Under the pieces are notes generated by a model, which worked only from the letters and a program-made list of their open reading frames with translations, had not been told where the DNA came from and did not search any database. Below are positions 24,164-35,730 of a DNA stretch of 64,000 bases, piece after piece. A program made the position numbers and the translations under genes. Origin of the DNA: Pagrus major (Eukaryota; Chordata; Actinopteri; Spariformes; Sparidae); contig NC_133220.1 of assembly GCF_040436345.1 (NCBI RefSeq), forward strand, positions 3,975,936-4,039,935, read 5' to 3'. The stretch's first letter is position 1; every line of letters starts with the position of its first letter.

Positions 24164-27100
24164 TCAGTGTGAGACCTTTTTGGACCTTCTCTGGGGGCCC
24201 ATCGGGTTCACCCTCTTCTCTGCAGGATAGCACCTCGAGCAGAAGTGCATCCTGACGTGGCAGCTGAATGTCTTGTCTCTGATGCCGTATATGAGCGGAC
24301 TGAGCAGACGTGGAAGTATATCGGTAACCAGGTAGTTGGTGAAGAGAATTGTGGTGCGTTTCTTGGGCCAAGCGGTGACTAACATCATGGTGATGAATGG
24401 AGAAATGAAGGAGGACATGCAGATGAGGAGCTGGACTCCGTGCAGCAGGATGGTGTTACGGGCGTTTCTGGCTGAGGCCTGGTTCAAACCTGAGGCTGCC
24501 CGGGCAGTGCAGAGGACCTTCAGGTAGGTGATGAGCACAGTCAGGAAGACGAAGCAAAGCAGAAGCCCCTGAGGAGGACACAAAGGCACACAAGCCAAAA
24601 ACATAAACAAACTGCTCCATGGAGTAAACAAATGGCTGACATCATACAGGAAATCAAAGATTAATAATCAATATTTCACCTGGACAACTGCCCTGTGTGT
24701 CTTGTGGAACGGTGTGCTGAAGATGTTGGAGGGGTAACAGATGACGTTTCTTAAGAAGATAGAAAGAGGCTGGGTTTCAACAAGGAAGGTGACATCTGTG
24801 ACGGTGGGCAGGAAGGAGACGGCCCAGATCAGTGCGATGAGACCATAGGTCCGCTGCAGGGTGCAGATATGAACGTGATGAAGAGGTTTGCAAACAGCAA
24901 TATAACGCTCGAGTGCCATGCCAGCCAGGTTCAGAGGGCTGTTCCTGGGTGAAGACAAATACGAAAGAAGTGTGGATCTCATGTGTGAACAGACATACTG
25001 AACATGTATTTGACCTTTATTTAATCATCCACCACAACATGAAGCTGATGATCTAATCTAATCTAATATTTTTTCAGATTTTTGGAATCAGTGTTTTTTC
25101 TATTCAATTGTCTATAAAATAGCCTAAATTAATTTTAAAATGTGCTACTTTGGCTCTGATGCAGCTAGCAATCTGCAAAGTGACAAGTAACTAAAGTTAT
25201 CAGATAAATGTAGTGGAGTAAATGTGGAGTAGAGAGTAGCAGAAAATGGAAATACTCAAGTAAAGTGTCTAAAAATTGAAGACCTACATAAGTGCAATTC
25301 GTCAGTAAATACACTTAGTTAGATTTCTTTTATTAATGGAGAAAATAATGAGCAGATTCATCCTGCTTTATTAGATTCACGGTCATTTCAACTACACAGC
25401 CAATTACTACCACACATTTAGATGATTAGCTACGTCAAACTGACACTGGAGGCTCACCTGTCCAGGAGAAGAACAGCAAGCTCAGTGTCCTTCTTCAGCC
25501 CGATGCTATCGCTAAGCTCTCTCCACCTTGGATACGCTTGTCCAACGTTTACATACGATTTGTCCTGTCTGTTGTCACGCTCCCTCTTAGACTCTCGTTT
25601 CTCTACATCGGTCATCCCTTTTTTTTGGCTGCTTTGCCGTGTACGCTTTTGTTGGTAACTCCGGGATAGCGGCTTTTTCCTGCCGGGACGTCCGCCATTG
25701 CATCTTCACGAACGTGAATGCGGCGCGCACCGACTTTGGTCGAGCAACCAATAGGAACGCCCGAAACAGCTCGCTCTGTAAAATGAGCTGTGATTGGCTG
25801 AACACTGCCGTCACGGCCCTGATTGTTTAAAGCCTGAACACAGAGCCGAGAGGAGACAGAGGTCCAGTGTTGTGTCATCACACTGTGAATTACAACATGC
25901 TGAAAGGTTATTATTGATTTTTGACCAAAGGACGCCAGAAATAACTTACACACTAAGTAATATTTTAAATGCAGGACTTTAGGAGTATTTTAATACTTCT
26001 AAGTAAAGTATCTGAGTACTACCTCCACCTCTGACAGTGAAACTCTTCCAGTTGGAACATAAATCAAACGCACCCTCGCAGTAAAGGCGGGCTTTTGAAA
26101 CATTCTAATCTCCGCCCAGCTGGGTTTTAAGCCGTTGACGGTGTTGTCGAACTCTGCTGCTAACACATTAATGCTAATGCTAATGCTACCAAGATATTAT
26201 TTAATTTATCAGCTATCCTGCCAGAAGTGTCATCATGTCGCCTCAGCCAGGAAGCTTTTCGGAGGAAATAATCGTGCTCCCTGAGCTCGCTCCCTGCTGC
26301 CGAGGACCATGTTTGCTAATGCTAATCCTGTTCGTTAGCCGTCTGTCTGAAGTTTACAGTGTTGGCGGCCGTCAGTCATGTCGTCGTGTTGTTGGTCGGC
26401 CGTTGTTGTTATCAGGTACATTTTACAGCCAGTTGTGAAGACTACCAGAGGATTTACTGTCACACTGAGACCCTGAGGACCACAGCCTCACTCCACCACG
26501 ACTGTAAGTATAACCTACATGTGCTAATGTTAGCTAACAGTATGAGGAATGTGAGTCCTCTGTATTTATTACTTTCTGCTGCTCTGGCATCAAAGTTAGT
26601 TCTTGCTAACTTGCTCTCTCGCTGTATTTATACACTTTAATATTACATTATTGTGGTGGCTGAGCACATTTGTCTTTTACTTGTTTGGCTGACAGTGAAA
26701 TTATTATCGATAAACAGGGGGTGTAGTGCTATTTGTTTAAGGACCAAAGCATACATGTAAAAGCGCATGTGATGGGTGTTGGCATGCATGCACAGTTTCT
26801 TATTTCTAACAATTGATTCATGAAGACTACTGGTATCTTCTAAGGTGGAACATTTTCTTGCATGCAGGGCTGTAACCAGGATTTTATAAATACTGAGGTC
26901 ACGTAGGCCAACTACAAGGAGCAGCATTAAAAAGGGATTGAAACAATGAACCAGAAGAGACTGACTTCTCTCTCATGCATACATGACTTATTTATTGCCC
27001 TGATATGATCCTATGGACGCCCATTTCCGCCAGTTAAAGACAAAAATATTAATAAAAACTTAGCTTTGATAAAACATATGTATAATACAAAGAAATATTC

Positions 27101-28363
27101 CCATTGTAAACCATAATTATGAGTCAGAAAGTCAAAAATATGACTGTTGTATGTCAATTTCAACTTTTCATCTAACAATTTAGACTTTTTAATCTAATAG
27201 TAATGACTTTAACCCATACTTATTACTTAAATCTCATAGTTTCAATTTTTTAATTTCATGTTTTTCCCATCAAGCTCAGTTTTGACTTTTTCACTTTCTC
27301 TAACTGGCAGAAAGGGGCTTCTATATTCATCACTGTGAACCCTGTGTAAAGCCTGGCACAGACACTTTTGCAGTAGGTGATAACAGAGTGAATGCAGCAA
27401 GGAGGCTGATTTAGATTCAGTTTATGCAAAGCTGCTGCTGTGCACTGTAATCACAATGTTTTTCCCACTGTGAATATTTTTGCCACTGAAAATGTCCGAG
27501 CAGAAACTCCTGCTTGACTTTGTGCACAAAGCCTGGACATGTCACGTTTTAAATAAATATAGGCCAATAGTTTGTTGGCTCAGTTCTTAAACACAGTTGC
27601 TGCTCTTAGTTACTTGTTTTATTTCCTCACTTGGAGAAATGAAAGTTGAAACTTGGAAGTTCAGCACCTACACTTGTTCTGATCTAAAGCAGGTAGTTTT
27701 CTGTTATCGGTATCAACTGAAAAACTCAAAATAGTCCACCCCAAACTAAAACATGTACTCTATGCAGTGGGAATGTCAGATCCAAGAAAACCCCCAAAGC
27801 ACATATGCAGAATAGTTGTGTTAACACTTTAAGTTGAACAAATAACAGACACCTACTTGCTCGTAGTGACTAAGATGAGCAGCATGAAGCAGCAGGGAGC
27901 CAGTTTCAGGGGAATGGTGTATGTCATGATCTGCAGCGCCACAGAAATTGTCAGCATGATTATGTCATTGATAACCAAGTGTATGTACAGCACATACCTG
28001 CAGGAGAGACGAGCACAGCAGCCAGCAAGGAGAAGATAAGACAGGAGAGGAAAAAATAAGAAGAGAGCAGGGTTCAGAGGAAAGACGAGTCACCATCACA
28101 GCATTTGGCAAAATATCTGAAGGTACAAGAGCAGAAATCTCATCGCTTTAACTGTAATCATCTTCACCTATCTCTTCATCTATTTGTGTGAGAGAAAACA
28201 CATGGTCCTCGTATCACCTGGGGTCTCTCTGGAAGACATGGCTCTTGAAGTAGGTGTAGACAAAAGTTCCATTGATGAAGTTGATGATGACGGCGATAGC
28301 AATGGTGATGAAGTTCTTTAAGAAAGCTTCACTCAGGCTGTCCAGACGTCTGGTTGAGTTCAT
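24164..28363 (-). CDS. Odorant receptor 131-2-like GPCR, gene A (4 coding exons, 318 aa)
   Basis: A seven-helix G protein-coupled receptor expected in the plasma membrane of chemosensory neurons; the ligand is unknown. Coding exons: 28363-28218, 27997-27857, 24944-24680, 24568-24164, all with AG/GT borders. Together they make 957 nt including TGA. The start is MNSTRR, with an N-glycosylation site at N2, 23 nt after a splice acceptor. Features: TM1 with IINFINGTF (27-33), TM2 YVLYIHLVINDIIMLT (50-65), TM3 with C84/C85, LERYIAVCKPLHH (from 107) as the DRY-type motif, extracellular loop 2 Cys165, TM6 ARNTILLHGVQLLIC region and TM7 SPLIYGIRDKTF (274-285), an NPxxY equivalent. INGT near TM1, LHG in TM6 and IYGIRDKTF are typical of the 131-2-like group. 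Unlike classic one-exon receptors it is split, with a 2.9 kb third intron. The alternative is another fish class A receptor; I judge that unlikely. Confidence 0.88.
25640..26503 (+). promoter_or_regulatory. CpG-rich promoter-like segment with splice donor, antisense in intron 3 of gene A
   Basis: The stretch carries an AACCAATAGG CCAAT-type motif (about 25747), an ATTGGCTG (about 25792), GC boxes (GGCGGGC, CCGCCC near 26085-26118) and an ATG-led open frame at 26235-26438 (67 codons, MSPQPGSFSEEIIV). It ends at a strong donor, GACT|GTAAGTATAA, at 26503/26504. The base composition differs from the AT-rich intron around it. I do not recognise the peptide and cannot find a partner exon. It could be a captured 5' end of another gene or part of a repeat. 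Confidence 0.4.
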
Positions 28364-28844
28364 ATCGCACCTCGTCCTGCTTAGTCCTGAGAAACCAAAT
28401 CTCGGTTCAGATCAAATTGGAAAAAGAGCTGTCAGTGTCTCAGATATTGTTGAGTCAATGAAACCGTCTGAGTTTAGTTCAATTAAAAATCATCAATCAT
28501 GAAAATTGTATGGCTAAGTGCAATATCCAAATCACAGAAGCCTCAGTTGTTTGATAATGGTAAAATACGTGAAGGAAAATCATTATAATGAAGTACTGCA
28601 GTGCTGCAGAATGTCCTGGCCTACAAATCTAGTTATCCAGACGTAAGAAAACATGTATGATCAATAGAGACTCCAACAAATGTCACAACATCATGATGTT
28701 ATAGTTTTTTCAGTGAGAATAAAAGCTGTGATGCAAAAATGATGAGTTACACTAATCCTGAATCACATCTGTCAAAATAATGGCAAAAGATTTTAACATA
28801 TCGTGCAGCTCTGAGTTCCCCAAAAGAAAGAAGTATAATTACAT

Positions 28845-29125
28845 AAAGCTCCAACTAACAGTTATTTTCACTGACAATCAATCTGCTGATTATTTCCACA
28901 ATGAATCGCTGTCTGTAAAAAGTCAAACAATTATGAAATATCACAATTTCCCAGAGCCCAAAATGATGTCTCCAAAAACTCACAGACTCACTTACAGAAA
29001 ATTCTCACATAATAAAAGAAACATTATGCTTTGAATATGACTGAAACGGTGAATTGATTATTGAAGTTGTTGACAATAAATTTTCTTTTGATTGATGAAT
29101 TGATTATCCTAATTGTTGCATCTCT
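28845..29125. mobile_element. hAT-like MITE in intron 1 of gene A (also in B, C, D)
   Basis: An AT-rich non-coding element runs from AAGCTCCAACTAACAG to TAATTGTTGCATCTCTGATT. Orthologous copies are at about 41307-41585 (B), 48780-49062 (C) and 60846-61100 (D). Its ends resemble other MITEs in the window with GTTGCATCTCT. Because all four genes carry it, the insertion predates their duplication. Confidence 0.6.
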
Positions 29126-29418
29126 GATTTAAGAGGAAAAATAGAATAACATTGAAAATAGAGAAAAAAAACAGCCCTATTTATGGTTAGATAGACCTGT
29201 TATCTCTGATTGGAATAAAATATCACATTTTCAAAGTTATGAACAAAAGAGTTGTTTATCATTACATTTTGTAATAAATGACACAATTAAGGCAAAGCAA
29301 ATAAAGAACAAATGGACTGTTTTTGAAAAAGGCTGCAGATCTCAGCTAGATTCAGAGCACTGTCTAACTTTTTAACAAACGTTGAAATGGAAAGGTAAAT
29401 TAAGAAAGTTAAACTTAC

Positions 29419-29507
29419 TTCAATGCCACACTGGTCTGGCCTATGATGAGATATCGTGCTGACTGTCTGTGAGTAGTGAGAGCAACAAGAAGAGATGCTG
29501 TTATATA
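29419..29507 (-). promoter_or_regulatory. Gene A TATA box and non-coding first exon
   Basis: On the minus strand TATATAA (29507-29501) is followed about 25-30 nt downstream by the start of a short exon that ends at 29419 with TTGAA|GTAAGT. The matching acceptor TTTCTCAG lies at 28394-28387 just before the coding start. The arrangement is conserved in genes B, C and D, and about 90 bp upstream of the TATA box are also conserved. Confidence 0.7.
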
Positions 29508-29785
29508 GATTTCTATGATGATAATTCAGTGAGATGATGCCGTCATGGAGAGGTGGGAGTCACTGAGGAGGGTAGATTTCTATTTCAGTGTTTGAAATTT
29601 ATGGATGTATGTATTATGGATTTAGTGTTTTGTAAAATAAACCTCTAATCATGTCGATCATCTGCTACTATAACCCATTATCAATCCAGTACCATAATCT
29701 AATCCAGAAAAAGTTAGTTCATCATAAATCTGTTGTGTTTGGCAAGTGTGTGTGGCTCGTGCAGAAGGTCTGATTCTTGATAAGG

Positions 29786-29953
29786 ACTGCAGCTAATGAT
29801 AATTTTCATTATCAATTATTATCAATCCACTGACTGTTTTCACTATTAATGGATTAATAGTTGAGTATATGTCAAAAAATGTGAACGATGCTCATCAAAA
29901 TTTCCCACAGACCAAATGACACCTTCAGTTTTCTCCTTTTTGTTGCATCTCTA
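29786..29953. mobile_element. Internally deleted hAT-like MITE upstream of gene A
   Basis: It starts GACTGCAGCTAATGATAATT and ends TGTTGCATCTCTATTC. The interior is much shorter than in the gene D copy (62051-62400). The deletion is shared with the copy upstream of gene C (49694-49850), which supports the A/C pairing. Confidence 0.6.
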
Positions 29954-30604
29954 TTCTTGGTCGTTCAAACTTTTTCATCCTTTGCTTGTAGGGTCAGCTG
30001 TTTGATAGGAGAATTTGCTATTTTTTATAATCATTTTAAATGTAATGATTTTGGACTGTTGGGCATTTGAAGACATTGAAGAGCTACACTGTGATGTTCA
30101 TCTTTTTATTTATTATATTAACATTTTATTGACAAAACAACTAACCAGTTAATCCAGAAAAAGGAGAGGGCATTGCTTTTCAAGTTCAAAAGAAGACAAC
30201 ACAATTGTAACTTGCAATATGTGTTCCACAAGTGTTGTTATTAAATAAATAAATGTTATTAGAGCTATGAATAATAAATCATCCCTCTTTGCCCACTACA
30301 TCTTAGCCTTTTTACCCCCAGGGGTGAAAACACTGCAGGTTATGAACTTATTTTTAAAGTACAAAAAATGTTAAATTATTATCCGGTATCAGTATCGGCC
30401 GTGAGAAGAAAATAATTATTGGTTATCGGCTCCATATCGTGCATCCCTACTTTCCACCATGATCACAGTCTTCCTTGTGTGGATTAGTGGTATAAAACTT
30501 TAGACTGGACCCAGGAATGAGTCTGCAGTATGTTGTTAGCCTTAAAGGGTAACTCCACTAATTTTACCCATCAAGTGTGTTTACAGCTCTTGGGGAGTAC
30601 TACT

Positions 30605-32680
30605 CTATCCATCCATCCATTTTCTTCCGCTTATCCGGGGCCGGATCGCGGGGGCAGCTGCTTGAGCAGGGACACCCAGACTTCCCTCTCCCCGGACACT
30701 TCCTCCAGCTCCTCCGGGAGGATCCCAAGGCGTTCCCAGTCCAGCCGGGCGACATAGTCACTCCAGCGTGTCCTGGGTCTTCCTTGGGGTCTCCTCCTCC
30801 CGGTGGGACATGTCTGGAACACCTCCCGAGGGAGGCATCCAGGGGGCATCCGTTACAGATGCCCGAGCCACCTCAGCTGGCTCCTCTCGATGTGGAGGAG
30901 CAGCGGCTCTACTCTGAGCTCCTCCCATGTGACAGAGCTCCACACCCTATCTCTAAGTGAGCGCCCCGCCACCCTGCGAAGGAAACTCATTTCGGCCGCT
31001 TGTATCCGGGATCTTATTCTTTCGGTCATGACCCAAAGTTCATGACCATAGGTGAGGGTAGGAACGTAGATTGACCGGTAAATTGAGAGCTTCGCCTTTC
31101 GGCTCAGCTCTCTCTTCACCACGACAGACCAATACAACGACCGCATTACTGCGGCCGCCGCACCGATCCGCCTGTCAATCTCGCGCTCCATCCTTCCCTC
31201 ACTCGTGAACAAGACCCTAAGATACTTGAACTCCTCCACTTGAGACAGGAACTCTCCCCAAACTCGGAGGGAGCAAGCCACCTTTCTCCGGTCGAGAACC
31301 ATGGCCTCAGACTTGGAGATGCTGATTCTCATCCCAGCTGCTTCACACTCGGCTGCAAACCGTCCCAGGACATGCTGGAGGTCCTGGCTCGAAGGAGCCA
31401 ACAAGGCAACATCATCCACGAAAAGCAGAGATGAAATCCAGTGGCTCCCAAACCAGATCCCCTCCGGTCCATGACTGCGCCTAGAAATTCTGTCCATAAA
31501 AATAATGAACAGAACCGGTGACAAAGGGCAGCCCTGCCGGAGTCCAACATGCACCTGGAACAGGTCTGACTTACTGCCGGCAATGCGAACCAGGCTCCTG
31601 CTCCGGTCATACAGGGACAGTACAGCCCTTAGTAGAGGGCCCCCGACCCCGTACTCCCAGAGCACCTCCCACAGAATGCCACGAGGGACACGGTCGAATG
31701 CCTTCTCCAAGTCCACAAAACACATGTGGACTGGTTGGGCAAACTCCCATAACCCTTGAGCACCCTGCGGAGGCTATAGAGCTGGTCCAGTGTTCCACGG
31801 CCAGGACGAAAACCGCATTGTTCCTCCTGAATCCGAGGTTCGACTATAGGCCGAATTCTCCTCTCCAGTACCCTGGAATAGACTTTACCAGGGAGGCTGA
31901 GGAGTGTGATCCCCCGATAGTTGGAACACACCCTCCGCTCCCCCTTTTTGAATAGAGGGACCACCACCCCGGTCTGCCAGTCCAGAGGCACTGTCCCCGA
32001 CTGCCATGCAATGTTGCAGAGATGTGTCAGCCAAGACAGCCCCACAACATCCAGAGACTTGAGGTACTCAGGGCGGATCTCATCCACCCCCGGTGCTTTG
32101 CCACCGGGCAGCTTCTGAACTACCTCAGTGACTTCAGCTTGGGTGATGAATGGATCAACCTCCGAGTAAACAGTGTTGGTGAAGGGCTGCTTCCCCTTCC
32201 TGAGGCGCCGGATGGTTTGCCAGAATTTGCTCGAGGCCGACCGGTAGTCCTCCTCCATGGCCTCCCTGAACTTTTCCCACACCCGAGCCTTTGCTTCTGT
32301 GACCGCCCACGCTGCAGCACGCTTGGCCTGCCGGTACCCGTCAGCTGCCTCAGGAGTCCCCCGAGCCAACCAGGCTCAAGAGTAAAGACAGGGCCACCAG
32401 GCAAAAGCCTGCGAGCCCCAACGCCGGGCCTGGCTCCAGGGTGGGGCCCCGGTGACGCCATTCCGGGCGACGTAAACTTCCTTGTTGTTATTTTTATCAT
32501 AGGGGGCTTTGGAACTCATCCAACTGCTCTTAGTCTGACCTGTCACCTAGGACCTGTTTGCCTTGGGAGACCCTACCAGGGGCATTAAGCCCCGGACAAC
32601 ATAGCTCCTAGGATCATTCAGGTGCTCAAACCCCTCCACCACGATAAGGTGTCGGTTCAAGGAGAGGGTCGGTTCAAGGA
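30605..32680 (-). mobile_element. RTE/Rex3-like LINE, copy 1, with internal deletions
   Basis: A 2076 bp non-LTR retrotransposon read on the minus strand, flanked by a 10 bp target duplication GAGTACTACT (30595-30604 and 32681-32690). Its 3' end has the AAGCGGAAGAAAATGGATGG motif and GATG-type repeats usual in fish RTE/Rex3 elements. Compared with copy 2 it lacks about 1 kb (junction near 32378) and about 125 bp (near 32166), so the endonuclease is mostly gone. Clade assignment is from memory of the reverse transcriptase sequence. Confidence 0.85.
30853..32369 (-). pseudogene. LINE reverse transcriptase remnant, copy 1
   Basis: Two overlapping open stretches (31629-32369 and 30853-31725) carry the reverse transcriptase: LPGGKAPGVDEIRPEYLKSL, NYRGITLLSLPGKVYSRVLE, QCGFRPGRGTLDQL, then FVDLEKAFDRVPRG, LRQGCPLSPVLFIIFMDRIS and FVDDVALLA, where the usual catalytic motif is FADD. 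A frame change near 31730 and the upstream deletions make it inactive. Confidence 0.85.
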
Positions 32681-33084
32681 GAGTACTACTGTATATGTAA
32701 AAAGAAAAATATTATAAAGCCTTCTGTGGCTCCAGAGGAAGGTGCATGTAATCTGATAAATTACCTCCAGTGATGTTGCTCACTGGCTCAGTTACATTGT
32801 GGGTAATGTAGGCACCCGATTTGGAAAGTAGTTCACTGCTCTGCTTAATACTCCTATGTCACAGCTGGACTCATTATGGACAGTTTAAAACAAATGATCA
32901 AAATTTATACAGCAGAATCAGAGATATCACCTTTTATATTCCACACATTCTACTTCAAAAACTTGTGCCTACATTACCCAAAATGCAATTTAGCTGAGTG
33001 ACATCAGCAGAGGCAATTTATCAGATTACATGCAGCTTCCTCTGGGGCCACTTATTTTCACATATGCAGTAGCACTCCCCAAGA

Positions 33085-33162
33085 GATGAGAGCGGCCTGA
33101 AGGGGAGGAACCACGAAGGCAAGGATGCACAGCAGCAGCTGAAACAAAAGGACAGAAAACAT
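33085..33162 (-). pseudogene. Possible receptor TM6 fragment next to the foldback MITE
   Basis: The minus-strand frame from ATG at 33162 reads MFSVLLFQLLLCILAFVVPP and on to QAALI before it enters the MITE arm. It resembles the TM6 part of 131-2-like receptors (TILLHGVQLLICMSSF in gene A). A pyrimidine tract and CAG at 33141-33139 could instead be an acceptor. A second copy lies at 54056-54133. The match is short, so the call is tentative. Confidence 0.3.
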
Positions 33163-33612
33163 TTAGTGGTAGTGATGATGGAAATATACAATCTTTACAA
33201 CAAACAGTGAACCTGTGAGTCTCAGGTAGCTCAGGTCTTTAAACTTGTACAAATGTGGAATTAAACCTGGCAAACAAATATTATTATTTAGAAATGCAAC
33301 AATTAGTTGACCAAAAAATTTTTTGCCAACTATTTTGATAATCAGTGAATCGCTTCAGTCATTTTTGAAGCAAAGGTGTCAAACATTTACAGCTGACTGT
33401 AAATTGCGATTGTATGGACCCAGTAGTAGACCGAATATTGTCATTCAATTCATTATATTGTTACGACTTGGCATTACGGTTATGAGACTCTTATTTAACT
33501 TTGCTAAACATTTTTGAGGACATTACAAGGTTTATTATGTGTGTGTCTCACTGTAGCAGTTACACTGTTAGATATTGTGCTCAGTTAGTAAATTATGAAC
33601 TTCTTGCTCCAG

Positions 33613-33716
33613 GAAACAAGGAGCAGATCCGGCTTCTACCCCCATGAAGAAACGACCAGGCCTTTAGAGCTGGAATATGCCGCTGCAGCAAGCATTGGAC
33701 CGAGTGACAGTGACAA
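33613..33716 (+). other. Candidate plus-strand orphan exon, copy 1
   Basis: A pyrimidine tract and CTTGCTCCAG precede the segment and CAA|GTAAGT follows it. Frame 0 is open through all 34 codons (ETRSRSGFYPHEE..., ...AAAASIGPSDSDK). An identical copy lies at 54584-54687. I do not recognise the peptide and see no partner exon with certainty. Confidence 0.3.
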
Positions 33717-34196
33717 GTAAGTCTAAAGTGGCTGAAGATCTCAGTTAGCTGTACTTTGTAAACCGTGTACCCTGTGAAAACCATGTGGCTGTTGAAAATG
33801 TTTGTCTCTGCAGTCCATGTTTTTGCTATATGACAATATAAAATCATTAGTTTTGTACACAACTGTTCCTTACTTTCCTCCTACAATGCCTCTTCACAGT
33901 CATAACAACAATAACAATAATCAGTCAACTGATGCTAGTTTTTTAAATTTAAGCATCAAGTGTTGAACAATTTGCACAGACATTTTTATCAAACAGCCAT
34001 ATCGGCCGGCAAAAATGCCCCCAAAACAAAATCAGGACATCAGGTAAGAACAGAGTTTAATGAAGAAACAGCTGTTCTGTAATCAATCCATACATGTATA
34101 ATCTTGGATAAATGACCTCTATAGAGATCATTTTTATGTACGGATTTTGGTTGGTTGGTTTATCAGATTACATGTAAACTACTGAACAGATGTGTG

Positions 34197-35520
34197 TCAG
34201 TCCAGAATAGACCACATTAAGTTTTGGTGTGGCTCCAGATAGCCAGCCAGACAGAGCACAGGAGCACTGGTGAATAGTTCCTTTAACTTTTTTAAGGGTG
34301 CGTCAGGTTCAGGGGTCCAAACAAAGGGACTGCTGGTGGAGGTTAGATGGGTTAGGGGGACTGCCACCTTACTGTAGACATGGATGAACCTTTTATAGAA
34401 AGTGGCAAAGCCCAGGAAGTGTTGTAGCTGTTTAAGGGAGTTCGGAGGAGGAGGGCAGGCAGGGATGGCTGAGTGAAGGCAATGAGAGGGGCAGAATACA
34501 CTCAAACTGGAGATGGTGCAAGTGTTCTAACTGATGTGAGGACCATGCAGTTTGAGCCAGGGGAGACCGAGAACAACAGGTGAAGTGGGGGAGGGAATAA
34601 CATGGAGCTGGACCCGCTCATGATGATTACCAGAAATAACAGGTTCACAGGTATAGTATGGTGAGTTACAGTGGCTATGAGTCTGCCATCTCAGGCATTA
34701 ACATTATCTTACAAGGGGTTCCACTGGGGTCTGAGTCTTCTCCACTCATTCAGAATCTGCAAAGTTGTCATCGGCACCGGAGTCGTTCATCTCCCCCACT
34801 CTCAGAAGTCAGAATGCGAAAATCTACAGAATGAGAAGCTAGAGGCTGGGAACCCTGTTGTAAAGACATAAGGCGTTTGGAAGCCTCCTGGTGCTGACTT
34901 ACTCTCCCACAAAGCTATGGCCTACTGTCCTGCCCTTCCTCTCAACAAATTCATGACAGCACCTGATCATGTCTGACCACTAAGGCTTCTTGAGCGCTGA
35001 GTGCTTGTTGAATGGCGTCTGGGTCTGCTGGATCCATGTTGGCCAGATTGCTCTGTCACGAATTGTAGTGGTTTGAAGTTGGACCCAAAAGTGGACACCA
35101 AGACAGTGGATAGGTAAATAGGAATTTATTCAGGAAGCTCAGGTAAAGAGGTGGTGGAGGAAGGCTGAGGCTCAGAGCTAGGGCTCATGGTACTGGAAGG
35201 CAGAGGCTTTGGTCGAGGCTCAAGTGAGTGGCAATATTGGATCCACAGAGGGATCTGGCTGGTGGCTGAGGAGCAGTAGGCTGAGCAGCAGAGTGACTGT
35301 GGAGCTGCAGCCTAGAATTGCACTGGCTCTAGGAATGACATGGATTGCAAAAGTATGCCTTGAAGAAACAATGTAACAAATGAGTACAAAGTCACGAGTA
35401 GTACAAGAGGCCAGCCAACCCTGGAAGCCATGCCCAAACTGTGCAAGAAAACCTCAGAGCACACAGACCAAAACCAAACACGAAGCACAGAGAAAACACA
35501 ACGTCCACAATCATGACAGT
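34197..35520 (-). mobile_element. Ty3/gypsy retrotransposon fossil, gag start and RT fragment
   Basis: A minus-strand stretch near 34197-34505 resembles the Ty3/gypsy reverse transcriptase-RNase H boundary ([20 protein letters not shown]). The region near 34985-35035 resembles the start of a gypsy gag (MDPADPDA). The untranslated 5' part extends to about 35520. No pair of LTRs is visible. The element is a heavily deleted, broken fossil with several breaks, and predates the block duplication because a copy sits at the same place in block 2. Confidence 0.75.
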
Positions 35521-35730
35521 GGATTTGGTTTGATTGAATTGAAAGGGACTGTTAGTGGAGGTATACATTCTATTGAGTGCCATTCTAGCACTCCCCATCC
35601 CTCGATTCTAAGATTTATATGAATGAAATAAAATGTAAAATATCTGTTAAAAATCAGAAATTATATTATTAATCATTATTAATTATCATTATGGTTGAAA
35701 TGGCTATTACTTTGAACTTGAACTTGAATA

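Larger units (their letters stand above)
30543..33085. mobile_element. Foldback MITE upstream of gene A, split by a LINE
   Basis: The left arm (30543-30604 plus 32691-32830) starts AAAGGGTAACTCCACTAATT and includes CTTGGGGAGTACTACT and GGTGCATGTAATCTGATAAA. The right arm (about 32940-33085) is its reverse complement. The interior has no coding sequence. The LINE at 30605-32680 has inserted into the left arm. Confidence 0.7.

Noticed and set aside
24336-24527. Recurring 63-codon plus-strand frame in all receptor last exons
   Set aside because: Antisense shadow of the conserved TM5-TM7 exon; conserved only because the exon is.
28272-28502. 76-codon plus-strand frame recurring upstream of each receptor
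   Set aside because: Antisense to coding exon 2 and its acceptor; no independent signal.
32022-32588. 188-codon plus-strand frame in the first LINE
   Set aside because: Antisense to the LINE; the coding sense is the minus strand with reverse transcriptase motifs.
30605-32680. The two LINE copies as independent insertions
   Set aside because: Both share the same target duplication, MITE context and flanks, so one insertion was duplicated with the block.
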